The notes: generated by a model not told the origin, from the sequence alone. A stretch of DNA of 64,000 nt from Streptomyces sp. S4.7 (GCF_010384365.1 NZ_CP048397.1:4030001-4094000); one strand, 5' to 3'. Numbered from the stretch's first letter, positions 16,914 to 25,946 are shown. Program-made: numbers and translations.

Positions 16914-19205
16914 ATGGCTTCCCTGCTGTACCGGCTCGGCCGGTTCTCCTTCCGCCGACGCAGGCGCGTCGTCGCCGTATGGCTCCTCCTGCTCGCCGCG
17001 CTCGGCGGAGCCGCCGCCACCCTCATGGGCCCCAGCAGCGACAAATTCACCATGCCCGGCACCGAGTCCCAGCGCGCGCTGGACTCCCTCCAGGAGCAGT
17101 TCCCGCAGGCCAGCGGCACGACCGGCACCATCGTCATAGCCGCGCCCGAGGGCGGGAAGCTCGCCCCGGCCGCGGTCGCGCCGGTGGTACGGGACGCCGC
17201 CGCCGTGCCCGGGGTGATCGGCGCGGTCGACCCGTTCCAGGCGGGCGCCGTCTCCGAGGACGGCCGGTACGCCCTGGTCCAGGTGCAGTTCGAGAAGGCC
17301 GTCGACGAGGTGACCGACGCGCAGCGCGCGGCGTACGAGAAGGCCGGCGCCGACGAGGAGGGGCTGCGGGTCGAGCACGGCGGTGAAGTCCTCAGCGCCG
17401 AGGTGGAGGTGGGCTCCACCGAGGCGATCGGTGTCCTGATCGCCGCGGGCGTCCTCGTCGTCACCTTCGGCTCGATGGTGGCCGCCGGTATGACGCTGCT
17501 GAACGCGCTCGTCGGCGTCGGGGCCGGCATGGCCGGGCTGTTCGCCCTGAGCAGCGTGGTCGAACTGACCAGTACGGCACCCATCCTGGCGCTCATGCTC
17601 GGGCTCGCCGTCGGCATCGACTACTCGCTGTTCATCACCTCACGGCACCGCCAGTACCTGACCGAAGGCATGGACGCCGAGGAGGCGGCCGGCCGCGCGG
17701 TCGGGACAGCGGGTTCTGCCGTGGTCTTCGCGGGCGCCACCGTCGTCATCGCCCTCGCCGGGCTGACCGTCGTCAACATCCCCTTCCTGAGCGTCATGGG
17801 CCTGGCCGCGGCGGGTACGGTCGCCGTCGCCGTCCTGGTCGCGCTCACACTCCTCCCGGCGCTTCTCGGCTTCGCCGGCCTCCGCGTCCTGCCCCGCAAG
17901 CAGCGCGACAGCCGCACAGGCACAGGCACAGGCACAGGCACCGGCACCGGCACCGAAAGCAGTACCGGCACGGGCTCCGGCAGCAGCGCCGTCAGTGGCA
18001 CCAACACCTCGAAGGACGGCTCGACCACCGAGCCCCGCGAGGCCCTCGGCTTCCGCTGGGGCCGTACCGTCACCCGCTTCCGCGTCCCCGTCCTCCTCGT
18101 CGGCATCCTCGGCCTCGGCGTACTGGCCCTCCCCGCCGCCGACATGCGCCTGGCGCTGCCCGACGCGGGCACCGCCGCCGCGGGCTCCGCGACCCGTGAG
18201 GCGTACGACCTCACCAGTGAGGGGTTCGGCCCCGGCTTCAACGGCCGTCTGATCGCCGTCGTTTCGAGCGACGACGCCGCGGCCACCGCCGCCGCCGCGA
18301 AGGAGGCGACGGAGCGGATCCAGGGCACCAAGGACGTACTGGCCGTCACACCACCGCAGTTGAACAAGCAGGGCACCACGGCGCTTCTCACCGTCATTCC
18401 CAAGGCGGGCCCCACGGACGAGGCCACCGAGGCGGTCGTGCACGCCGTCCGTGACCGCGTGGCGGACATCGGGGACGCCCCGGGCGCGGCGGGCGCGGAT
18501 GTCGCGCTCTCCGGCACCACGGCCGTCGGCATCGACGTCTCCGAGAAGGTCGCGGACGCGATGCTGGTCTATCTGCTGCTCGTCGTCGGTCTGTCGATCC
18601 TGCTGCTGATGCTGGTCTTCCGCTCGTTCCTGGTACCGCTGAAGGCCGCGCTGGGCTTCCTCCTCACCATCGGAGCCACCTTCGGCATCACCGTGGCGAT
18701 CTTCCAACAGGGCCGTTTCGCCGATCTGTTGGGCGTCGACACCCCCGGGCCGCTGGTGAGCTTCCTGCCGATCCTGCTCATCGGCATCCTGTTCGGGCTG
18801 GCCATGGACTACGAGGTCTTCCTCGTCTCCCGGATGCGCGAGGACTACGTCCACGGCGCCGGCGCGCAGCAGGCGACCGTCAGCGGGATGGGGCACAACG
18901 CCCGTGTCGTCACCGCCGCCGCGCTGATCATGACGGCCGTCTTCGGCGGGTTCGTCCTCATGCCCGACCCGATCATCAAGTCGATGGGCTTCGCGCTGGC
19001 CATCGGTGTGCTCGTCGACGCGTTCATCGTGCGCATGGCGCTGGTCCCGGCGGTGATGTCCCTGCTCGGGCGCGCCGCCTGGTGGCTGCCGCGGTTCGTC
19101 GACCGGATCCTGCCCAACCTCGACATCGAGGGCGAGAGCCTGCAACGCAAGCTCGTACCGGAGCAGCGCGCGGCGGACGAGAGCGAGGACGCGGTCAGGG
19201 TGTGA
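16914..19205 (+). CDS. MMPL-family RND transporter
   Basis: 763 aa. The N-terminal helix (RRRRVVAVWLLLLAALGG), two soluble loops and two blocks of membrane helices fit the MMPL layout. ALMLGLAVGIDYSLFITSRHRQYL and LIGILFGLAMDYEVFLVSRMREDY are the paired TM4 and TM10 segments with the Asp-Tyr proton-relay motif. Between the halves (about residues 335-360) is a low-complexity GTGTGTGTGTGTESSTGTGSG linker encoded by GGCACA hexamers. It likely exports a lipid or hydrophobic toxin under control of the upstream TetR. Confidence 0.94.
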   Translation: MASLLYRLGRFSFRRRRRVVAVWLLLLAALGGAAATLMGPSSDKFTMPGTESQRALDSLQEQFPQASGTTGTIVIAAPEGGKLAPAAVAPVVRDAAAVPGVIGAVDPFQAGAVSEDGRYALVQVQFEKAVDEVTDAQRAAYEKAGADEEGLRVEHGGEVLSAEVEVGSTEAIGVLIAAGVLVVTFGSMVAAGMTLLNALVGVGAGMAGLFALSSVVELTSTAPILALMLGLAVGIDYSLFITSRHRQYLTEGMDAEEAAGRAVGTAGSAVVFAGATVVIALAGLTVVNIPFLSVMGLAAAGTVAVAVLVALTLLPALLGFAGLRVLPRKQRDSRTGTGTGTGTGTGTESSTGTGSGSSAVSGTNTSKDGSTTEPREALGFRWGRTVTRFRVPVLLVGILGLGVLALPAADMRLALPDAGTAAAGSATREAYDLTSEGFGPGFNGRLIAVVSSDDAAATAAAAKEATERIQGTKDVLAVTPPQLNKQGTTALLTVIPKAGPTDEATEAVVHAVRDRVADIGDAPGAAGADVALSGTTAVGIDVSEKVADAMLVYLLLVVGLSILLLMLVFRSFLVPLKAALGFLLTIGATFGITVAIFQQGRFADLLGVDTPGPLVSFLPILLIGILFGLAMDYEVFLVSRMREDYVHGAGAQQATVSGMGHNARVVTAAALIMTAVFGGFVLMPDPIIKSMGFALAIGVLVDAFIVRMALVPAVMSLLGRAAWWLPRFVDRILPNLDIEGESLQRKLVPEQRAADESEDAVRV

Positions 19206-19212
19206 CGCCGGA

Positions 19213-19248
19213 GCCGCCCCGGCCCGCGGGAAGGCGGGCCGGGGCGGC
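19213..19248 (+). terminator. Hairpin terminator after the MMPL gene
   Basis: 15-bp perfect arms (GCCGCCCCGGCCCGC and complement) with a 6-base loop, eight bases after the stop. Confidence 0.8.
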
Positions 19249-19439
19249 ACGGATGTGACCGGACGGCGGGAGCGGCGCGGGTCGGACCTCCTCGGGGGTC
19301 GACCGGTGGCTGCCGGTGAGGGTCGCGTACCGCGGGTGCGCGTACGGCGGTTGAATGCATCCCCTTTGCGGCTGAGTGCTGTTGATGTGCATTCGGCGGC
19401 CTCCGTCAGGCGTATTGGTCCCTATGCTTGGTGCGTACT

Positions 19440-19455
19440 TCTACAGACCTGTAGA
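19440..19455. promoter_or_regulatory. BlaI-like operator upstream of spo0M
   Basis: TCTACAGACCTGTAGA: 7-bp arms around two bases, 44 bases before the Spo0M start. The same palindrome occurs upstream of the BlaI gene (22128-22143) with only the centre differing. Confidence 0.7.
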
Positions 19456-19499
19456 GATACGTCCGTAACTGGTCCGGGAACGAAGGAGGGAACACCTCG

Positions 19500-20483
19500 A
19501 TGGTGTTCAAGCGGCTGCTCGGTTCACTCGGCGTCGGCGGGCCGACGGTGGAAACGGTGCTGGAGGCCGGTGCGGTACTGCCGGGTGGCACCTTGCGGGG
19601 CGAGGTCCGGCTGGTCGGCGGGAGCGAGTCGTACGACGTCGACCGCGTCGACCTGGAACTGGTCGCCCATGTCGAGGCGGAGCACGAGGAGGGGGAGAGC
19701 AAGGGCTACGTCGGCTTCGAGCGGTACGAGATCGGCGGGGGTTTCCGGCTGGGCGAGGGGGCGTCGCACAGCGTGCCGTTCTCGGTGCCGGTGCCGTGGG
19801 AGATCCCGTTCACCGAACTGCACGGTGAACCGCTGGGGGTCAGCCTGGGCGTGGTCACGGACCTGGAGCTCTCGGGCGCGAGGGACAAGGGTGACTTCGA
19901 CGCCCTCGCCGTACGGCCGTTGGCGGTGCAGGAGGCCGTGCTGGAGGCGTTCGGGCAGCTGGGCTTCGGGTTCAGGTCGGCGGACCTGGAGCTGGGACAC
20001 ATCAACGGGACCGGCCAGCGCCTGCCGTTCTACCAGGAGATCGAGTTGATCCCGGCGCCGAGTTACGCCCACCGGCTGAACGAGGTCGAGGTGACGTTCC
20101 TGGCGCACCCGGGCGGGACGGAGGTCGTCCTGGAGGCCGACGGGCGCGGTGAGGCGGGTGTGGACGACGCGTTGAACCGGCACACCGTCGGGCACGAGGA
20201 GGTGCCCCACACCGACTGGAACGCGGTGGTGGCGGGGTGGATGGACCGGCTTGCGAGCGGTTACGGGGACCACGCGTACGGGCACGGTCACGGCTCCGAC
20301 CACGGGGCCGGGCACGGTCACGGCTCCGGCATGAGTACGGGCGCGGCGGTCGCCCTCGGCGCGGCCGGTCTGGCCGTGGGGGTGGCGGGCGGCATGGTGG
20401 CGGCGGAAGTCGTGGACGAGGTGGGCGACTTCTTCGAGGAGGAGGAAGAGGAGGAGGGCGAGGAGGAGGGCGAGGAGGGCTAG
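19500..20483 (+). CDS. Spo0M-family arrestin-like sporulation protein
   Basis: 327 aa; ATG with GGAGGG nine bases upstream. VFKRLLGSLGVGGPTVETVLE, PGGTLRGEVRLVGG and FRSADLELGHINGTGQRLPFYQEIE are the Spo0M signature. Spo0M has an arrestin-like beta fold and acts in sporulation and membrane traffic. After residue 255 there is a His/Gly-rich stretch (HGHGSDHGAGHGHG), a hydrophobic helix (AVALGAAGLAVGVAGGMVAAE) and a Glu-rich tail, extras often seen in Streptomyces homologues. The BlaI-like box in its promoter suggests control by the nearby BlaI. Confidence 0.9.
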   Translation: MVFKRLLGSLGVGGPTVETVLEAGAVLPGGTLRGEVRLVGGSESYDVDRVDLELVAHVEAEHEEGESKGYVGFERYEIGGGFRLGEGASHSVPFSVPVPWEIPFTELHGEPLGVSLGVVTDLELSGARDKGDFDALAVRPLAVQEAVLEAFGQLGFGFRSADLELGHINGTGQRLPFYQEIELIPAPSYAHRLNEVEVTFLAHPGGTEVVLEADGRGEAGVDDALNRHTVGHEEVPHTDWNAVVAGWMDRLASGYGDHAYGHGHGSDHGAGHGHGSGMSTGAAVALGAAGLAVGVAGGMVAAEVVDEVGDFFEEEEEEEGEEEGEEG

Positions 20484-20711
20484 GGTCCTGCCAGGCGTCC
20501 CGGGCCCCCGAAGATCCGCCGGACAGGGCCTGGACCGGGTCCGTCCGGGGCCGGTTCATCCTCAAGCGCCGGACGGGCTGGAGGTGTTCGGCCGGGTGGG
20601 GTGGGGGTGGGCGCCGGTGGTCGGTTGTCCTCAGGCGCTGGAACGGCTGGGCCGGCTCGGGCGGTCGCCCGGCGGGCTGAAGTGGGGCCCGGCGGGCGGG
20701 CGTCAGGCGTG
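20484..20711. other. Intergenic region with a Streptomyces dispersed-repeat-like motif
   Basis: Contains CCTCAAGCGCCGGACGGGCT near 20560 and a degenerate second copy near 20630. The motif resembles a short dispersed intergenic repeat common in Streptomyces. No gene is seen. Confidence 0.45.
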
Positions 20712-21665
20712 CTAGAGCTGGGTCGATGCCTTCAGGACGAAGAAGAGCGTCACCGTCGCGTTCGCCGAGGACAGTGCCGAGCCCACCGTTCCCGCCGTCG
20801 CCGTCCAGATCGCCAGGCCCGCTCCGGTGAAGACCGGCGGCCACGTCATCGCGGCGGGTGCCGGGGCCAGCAGTGCGGCGACCCGGCGGGGGACGGGGCC
20901 CGCGCCGGCGATGCCGGCCAGCGTCGGTGCCGGGGCCCCGCGGGACACCAGCGCCGCCTTTCCGATCGCGCGGGCGACCAGCGTGCGGCTGCCGGTCGTC
21001 CGGGCCGCCTCCTCGTCCGCCCAGCGTTCCGTCGTGTACGCCACGGCCGCCTGTAAAGGCCGCAGTAAGGGATTCGCCCGCGCCGCCAGCCGTACCGCGA
21101 GCAGACCGCGGTGATGACGTCTCGTCAGATGAGCGCGCTCATGCGCGAACAGGGCCGCCCGCTCGCGGGAGTTGAGGCAGTCGAGCAGCGCGCTGGAGAC
21201 GACAATCCGACCCGCCCGCTTCCCGTCCCGGCCTCGCCCGCCGCCCGGCAGCGCGTACGCGTACGGCGCCTGGTCCGGCAGCACCACGAGCTGCCGCTCG
21301 GGCATCCCCGCCAGCGCGCTCCATGCCCGCCGCCGTACGCGCAGGTGCCGCCAACCCGTGGCCGCGCATGCCGCCGCCACCGCGACCAGCGCGGCGATCG
21401 CGGCCTTGCCGGCCACCTCGTCGTACGGCACGGCGTCCCGCACCTCCGCGTCCGACCAGCCGTCGGGCAGCGGATTGCCCGGCAGTTGGGCCGTCCCGAC
21501 GACGACCAGCAGCCCCAGGCAGAGCGTGCTGCACACGGCCAGCACCACCGTCAGCGCGGTCAGGAGGCGCGTGGCCAGGCGCGGATGGAGATGCTGCTCG
21601 GCCAGTCGCGCGACCGGCACCGCCGTGAGCGGCAGTACGAGCGGCAGAAAGACGAACACGCCCAC
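20712..21665 (-). CDS. M56-family (BlaR1-like) membrane metalloprotease
   Basis: 317 aa. Membrane helices at the N-terminus (VFVFLPLVLPLTAVPVARL), about residues 36-55 and 90-110, then a cytoplasmic zinc protease domain with IVVSSALLDCLNSRERAALFAHERAHLTRRHH (HExxH) and WADEEAARTTGSRTLVARAIGKAAL. No penicillin-binding sensor domain is present. It starts three bases after the BlaI stop, forming a two-gene operon. By analogy it cleaves or otherwise inactivates BlaI when a signal is sensed. Confidence 0.92.
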   Translation of the reverse strand: MGVFVFLPLVLPLTAVPVARLAEQHLHPRLATRLLTALTVVLAVCSTLCLGLLVVVGTAQLPGNPLPDGWSDAEVRDAVPYDEVAGKAAIAALVAVAAACAATGWRHLRVRRRAWSALAGMPERQLVVLPDQAPYAYALPGGGRGRDGKRAGRIVVSSALLDCLNSRERAALFAHERAHLTRRHHRGLLAVRLAARANPLLRPLQAAVAYTTERWADEEAARTTGSRTLVARAIGKAALVSRGAPAPTLAGIAGAGPVPRRVAALLAPAPAAMTWPPVFTGAGLAIWTATAGTVGSALSSANATVTLFFVLKASTQL

Positions 21666-21668
21666 GGG

Positions 21669-22064
21669 TCAGTCCTCCGCCTCGTCCTCGGTGGCGTGCA
21701 GCAGGTCGCGCAGCAGCCGCTCGTCGTCGTACGACAGGGCGGTGACGAACCGCGCGAGCACCGCCTCCCGGTCCGACTCCGCGTCCAGCACCCGGCGCAT
21801 CCGCAGTGCGGCCAGCCCCGCGCCGTCGGAGGCGGCGCGCCACTCGAAGGAGCGGCCCGAACGCTCGCGGGTCACGGCGTTCTTGGCCTGCAGGCGGGTC
21901 AGGGTCGTCATCACGGTGGTGTACGCGAGGGTCCCGCCGAGCCGTTCGCGTACCCACCCCGCGTTCGCCGGCCCCGGTGCCTCCCGGAGCGCGGCCAGTA
22001 CCTGCGACTCCAGTTCACCCTGCCCCCGGCGCCGACGTTCGTCGGGACCTTCGTGCTCGGTCAC
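21669..22064 (-). CDS. BlaI/MecI/CopY-family repressor
   Basis: 131 aa from the GTG at 22064, with GGGAG ahead; the upstream extension of the frame is not protein-like. The winged helix reads GELESQVLAALREAPGPANAGWVRERLGGTLAYTTVMTTLTRLQAKNAV and RERSGRSFEWRAA. The C-terminal helices (EAVLARFVTALSYDDERLLRDLLHA) form the dimer part. It is the partner of the M56 protease downstream, and the 16-bp palindrome 64 bases upstream is its likely autoregulatory site. Confidence 0.93.
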   Translation of the reverse strand: MTEHEGPDERRRRGQGELESQVLAALREAPGPANAGWVRERLGGTLAYTTVMTTLTRLQAKNAVTRERSGRSFEWRAASDGAGLAALRMRRVLDAESDREAVLARFVTALSYDDERLLRDLLHATEDEAED

Positions 22065-22127
22065 ACCGTCTCCCTCAGGCTCCGGAGCGGGCCGCCCGCA
22101 GGCTTGGAATGCCCTCTCCCGCCAATC

Positions 22128-22143
22128 TCTACAGTCCTGTAGA
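22128..22143. promoter_or_regulatory. BlaI-like operator between blaI and tatA-like genes
   Basis: TCTACAGTCCTGTAGA, the same palindrome as at 19440-19455. It sits between divergent starts at 22064 (minus) and 22232 (plus), so it could govern both. Confidence 0.75.
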
Positions 22144-22231
22144 TTCTGGCAGCAGATAGCGGGTCCGTACCAGTGCGGGCCCGTTCCGGTGCGGGGCGTC
22201 CGGCCGCGCCCCACGTGGTCTGGAGGTCCAG

Positions 22232-22585
22232 TTGCTCGGGCTTGGTGAGCTGGCGATCATTCTGATCGTCGTGATTCTGGTGCTCGGCGCCAAGAGGCTG
22301 CCGGACCTGGCCCGTTCGGCGGGCAAGTCGGCCCGGATCCTCAAGAGCGAGGTCCGCGCGATGAAGGCCGAGAACCCGCCCCCGCCGACGGCTCCTGTGA
22401 CGGACACGCCCTACCCCGTCCGTCCCGGCGAACCGACACGCGGCGAACCGACACGTGTTGAGCCAACGCATGTTGAACCGACACGTGTCGAACCGGGACT
22501 CACTGAACCCACTCGCGTTCAGCCGGCGTACACCGACCCCGAGGACCGCCCGCCCGGCGCCCGCCCCTCAACTCCCGGTCGGTGA
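22232..22585 (+). CDS. TatA/TatE-like twin-arginine translocase subunit
   Basis: 117 aa, TTG start with GGAGG five bases upstream. Residues 1-50 match TatA: a short membrane helix (GLGELAIILIVVILVLGAKRLPDLARSAGKSARILKSEVRAMK) with the Phe-Gly hinge replaced by Leu-Gly, followed by the amphipathic helix. The rest is a Pro-rich tail with EPTRVEPT-type repeats encoded by near-repeats of GAACCGACACG. Probably an accessory TatA, as a main tatA is normally elsewhere with tatC. Confidence 0.82.
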   Translation: MLGLGELAIILIVVILVLGAKRLPDLARSAGKSARILKSEVRAMKAENPPPPTAPVTDTPYPVRPGEPTRGEPTRVEPTHVEPTRVEPGLTEPTRVQPAYTDPEDRPPGARPSTPGR

Positions 22586-22682
22586 GCGGCCACCGGACTT
22601 CCTTCCGCGTCGCCGCCTTGATGGAGAAGTTGGGCACGATCCGCTCCAGCCGGCCGGGCATGACCCAGTTGGCCGCCCCGTA

Positions 22683-23016
22683 TCAGGAGGCGGCCGGCTG
22701 CCAGCCGAGTGCCGGGCCCAGGCAGGTGGCGATGTCGGTGAGTATCTGGACGTAGTCGTCGTGGTCGAAGGTGAACGGCAGCGCGAAGGAGACCTCGTCG
22801 ATCTCCCGGAACGCGGCGTGGCCGTGGAGCCGTTCGGCGATCTCGGCGGACGGGCCGACGAGATCGGGGGCGAACATCGGCCGGCCCCTGGGGCGTGGCC
22901 GTCCGTGGCAGCCGCGTCCGCGCGTACTCCTCGTACTTGGCGCGCTGCGCCGCCGTCGCGTTGTCGGTCGGGACGACGACGAGCCCCTGCGAGACGCGGG
23001 CCCGGTCGCCGTCCAT
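22683..23016 (-). pseudogene. LLM-type flavin oxidoreductase, 3' remnant with frameshift
   Basis: The minus strand shows QGLVVVPTDNATAAQRAKYEEYARTRLPRT in one frame and MFAPDLVGPSAEIAERLHGHAAFREIDEVSFALPFTFDHDDYVQILTDIA in another, ending at 22683. The second block is the C-terminal part of LLM-class monooxygenases. The start and most of the barrel are missing, and its 5' end abuts the divergent esterase relic. Confidence 0.7.
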
Positions 23017-23911
23017 GCCCGACCAGCATCCGTCCCCCCCCCGCCTGCTCGCCGACTGGTTCCGTGCGCACTCCGTCCAGCTGACCGGCCTCGACGCGGA
23101 CGAAGCACTCGACGATCTCGAACCGCTGCGGGAGATCGTCGGCGACGCCCGTGTCGTCGGCCTCGGCGAGAACGCGCACTTCGTCGAGGAGTTCTCCCAC
23201 GCCCCTCAACGCGTGCTGCGCTTACTCGCCGAGCGCTGCGGATTCACCGTCCTGGCCTTCGAGTTCGGTTTCAGCGAGGGCTTCGCGCTCGACCGGTGGC
23301 TCAGCGGCGAGACGCAGGGCGAGAGTGAGGCGGAGGTGAGCAGGGCCGCCGCCGAGTGGGGCTTCGCCGACTTCATGGACTGGCTGCGCCGCTACAACCG
23401 CTCCGGCGGCCACCCGCTGCGGTTCGCGGGCCCCGACATCCCCGCGGCCGGCGGGGCGCTGCGACCCGCACTCGACCCGGTGGCCGACTACCTCCGCGAG
23501 GTCGACCCCGACGCGCTGGCGCTCCTCGAAACGGCCCTGGAGATCAGCGACCGGTTCCTCGGCGGTGAGAAGACCGGTTCCGGCGCAGCCGCGGCCCCCG
23601 CCTGGGGCGAACTGGAACCCGCCGAGCAGAACGAGCTGACCGCCACGCTGGCACGCCTCCTGCTGCGGCTGCGCGCAGTCGAACCGGTCCATGTGGAACG
23701 CGGCGGTCAGAGCGCCTTCGACATCGCCCGGCGCCTCGACCCTCGGCGAGGCGCCGTGGGAGCGGTCGACGGTCGTCGACAAGCCGGCGCCGAGGTCGCC
23801 GACGACCTCAAGGCGACCGAGGGCGGCGACGTCCTCGTGCTCTCCAGTGCGAGCGTCATCAAGGCGCTGCTGGCGGCCGACAAGGTCGACCGGCCGGCCC
23901 TCGCGAGCTGA
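23015..23911 (+). pseudogene. Truncated erythromycin-esterase-like gene fused to a DHFR-like (RibD-C) tail
   Basis: 298 codons with one open frame. Residues 1 to about 225 match the erythromycin esterase N-terminal half (ARVVGLGENAHFVEEFSHAPQRVLRLLAERCGFTVLAFEFGFSEG, FADFMDWLRRYNRS, PLRFAGPDIPAAGG). The last 60 residues instead read VADDLKATEGGDVLVLSSASVIKALLAADKVDRPAL, the pattern of the RibD-C dihydrofolate reductase-like family just before its last strands. Both halves are incomplete, so a deletion joined two genes. The frame survived, so a chimeric protein could still be made, but neither fold is complete. Confidence 0.65.
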
Positions 23912-24302
23912 AGGCGACGGCCGAGGCACGCGTCAACGGGTGACGACGTCCGGCGGTTCGTGGCCGGTCGATCGCGGCGGCGACCACTCCGCGCGCCCCG
24001 GCGACACCCTCGGCCACCCACCCCCGGCCGCCCAACTCCCGCCCGTCGTCTCCCGCCAGGCCCTCGACCTCGGTGTGCAGCCGCGCCCGGAGTGCGGCCG
24101 GACGAGCCGCGGGGTGCCCGGTTGTGCCCGTACCCATGCCGCCATGGTCCGTATGGCCCGTGTTCCGCGTCCGTTAACGATCTGAGCGCTCAGCTGGGCC
24201 CGCGGGTGGGCCCCTAGGCCCTGCGACTGGGTCCGGGCCTCTCCCTAGTCTCCGGAGATCTCCCGAGCGGGGAGGCCGGGAACGCTGGACGGAGGAGTCC
24301 GG
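23912..24302. other. Intergenic stretch, no convincing gene
   Basis: 391 bases. A minus-strand frame (RARLHTEVEGLAGDDGREL ...) is open but has no ribosome site or family pattern. It may be further debris of the deletion that created the esterase fusion. Confidence 0.4.
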
Positions 24303-25946
24303 ATGACAGGCACACGGTGCGCCCACGGGGCTCCGCGGCGCGGTGCACGGGGTCAGGGCGGTGTCGAGTACGTCGCGCTGATAGGCGTCGTCGCCGCGAT
24401 CGTCGGTGCGATCGTGGCGCTGACGGTCCCCGACGACACATCTGTGGCGCTGAAGGACGCGGTGTGCCGCATCGTCAACGCCGGTGACGGCGGCGAGGGT
24501 TGCGACTCCGGCGACGGAGGCGGCGGGGACGGGGGCGGTGGAGACGACGGAGGCCCCCTGCCCCAACCACCGCCGGGCGACCCCTTCCAGCCGGCGAAGT
24601 GCCTGCTCTCCCAGGATCAGACCAAAGAAACGGTCGTGGTCCAGATCCTCTTCATCAAGATCAGCAGCTCCGAGCAGATCAAGCTCCAGCAGTGGTCCGA
24701 CGGCACCGTCACGCTGGAACGCGTGACCGAGACCGGCGGCGGTGTCACCGCGAGCATCTCGGCCGGCATCCCCGGGCTGAAGGAGTGGGGCGGCAGCGCC
24801 TCGCTCAGCGGCAGCTACGTGAAGGGCAGCGGCAGCGGCGGTCAGTGGCTGTTCAACGGCAACAAGACCGGTGACTCGCAGAAGGACCTTGAGCTGAACC
24901 TGGAGGACGCGAAGCAGTTCACCGAGTACCTGAAGGCCCAGAGCAAGTGCAACTCGCGCCCCGCCGGGCCCCGTTCCTCCGAACTCGGCATGATCTGCGG
25001 CTACCACGCCGACAAGAAGAAGCCCGATCTGCCGCCGGAGAAGGCCCCGGACGTCGACATCACCAAGACCAGCACCGAGGCGTCCGGCAGCGTCAGCTTC
25101 GGCAAGGGGTTCAAGAAGGGCAAGGGCGGCAAGGACAAGGACGGCAAGCCGACCGACCTGGGGAACATCTCGGGTGAGTTCGGCAGCGGCACCATGACCG
25201 AGGACGTCGTGGTCATGCGCGCCAACACCGGCCCCGACGCCGGGAAGATCACCTTCGTCTACACCTTCAGCGTCGACGCCAAGGGCGGTGAACTCGCCCA
25301 GGGCAAGGCCACCCGTATGCAGCAGGTCTCCGTGACCTACGACGCGGCCACGTTCGACCAGGAGGAAGAGGACGGCAAGGAGCACCGCCCGGAGAAGCTG
25401 GTGATCACGACCAGTCAGGAGAACGGTGAGGGCGCCGGCATCCAGGCCGGTGCGGGCGCCAATGTTCCCGGTACGCCGGTGACGATCGATGTGGGTGGTG
25501 GTGGCGGCAACATCAAGTCGCAGATCCACACCGAGTCGGCCGAGGTCGCGCTGGACAACGACGCCGACAGCAAGCTGGTCGAGGACTGGCTGCGCGGCCG
25601 GGGCGACTTCCCGGCCAGTGACGTCCTGCCCACCCCCTCGGACGCGGCGGAGGTCCCGGGCAGCGACGCCGGCCCGCTGGAGCGTCTCCTCCACGACAAG
25701 GGCAAGCTGTCGCGGCTGGACTACAACGCCAACACCGACTGGTGGAACGCCTCCCTCGGCATCGGCTTCGGGATCTCCGCCGGCCAGGTCACCGCCGGGT
25801 TCAAACTCTTCGGCATCGACATCACGCACGAGGAGAAGAACCAGACGATCACCGGCAACCCCTCGTACGCCACCGGGCCGAAGAACGGCGGGGCGCGCCC
25901 CTGGGTCGAGTGGACCAACTGCACGAAGACCAAGCCGATCACGTAG
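24303..25946 (+). CDS. Large surface or secreted protein with Flp-prepilin-like N-terminus
   Basis: 547 aa. ATG with GGAGGAG seven bases upstream. After a basic leader, ARG-QGGVEYVALIGVVAAIVGAIVALTVP matches a class III (Flp/TadE-type) prepilin: Gly17 before the cut, Glu at +5 and Tyr at +6, then a hydrophobic helix. A Gly/Asp linker (about 62-85) leads to a region of about 460 residues rich in Ser, Gly and beta-like repeats (GGGVTASISAGIPGLKEWGGSASLSGSY; FGKGFKKGKGGKDKDGK). Function unknown. If processed, a prepilin peptidase must be supplied from elsewhere; no tad genes are nearby. Confidence 0.7.
   Translation: MTGTRCAHGAPRRGARGQGGVEYVALIGVVAAIVGAIVALTVPDDTSVALKDAVCRIVNAGDGGEGCDSGDGGGGDGGGGDDGGPLPQPPPGDPFQPAKCLLSQDQTKETVVVQILFIKISSSEQIKLQQWSDGTVTLERVTETGGGVTASISAGIPGLKEWGGSASLSGSYVKGSGSGGQWLFNGNKTGDSQKDLELNLEDAKQFTEYLKAQSKCNSRPAGPRSSELGMICGYHADKKKPDLPPEKAPDVDITKTSTEASGSVSFGKGFKKGKGGKDKDGKPTDLGNISGEFGSGTMTEDVVVMRANTGPDAGKITFVYTFSVDAKGGELAQGKATRMQQVSVTYDAATFDQEEEDGKEHRPEKLVITTSQENGEGAGIQAGAGANVPGTPVTIDVGGGGGNIKSQIHTESAEVALDNDADSKLVEDWLRGRGDFPASDVLPTPSDAAEVPGSDAGPLERLLHDKGKLSRLDYNANTDWWNASLGIGFGISAGQVTAGFKLFGIDITHEEKNQTITGNPSYATGPKNGGARPWVEWTNCTKTKPIT

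Noticed and set aside
17640-19250. 536-codon minus-strand frame
   Set aside because: Shadow of the MMPL transporter, low-complexity composition, no ribosome site.
23859-24137. Minus-strand small gene of 92 codons
   Set aside because: No ribosome site, overlaps the esterase-fusion end, no family pattern.
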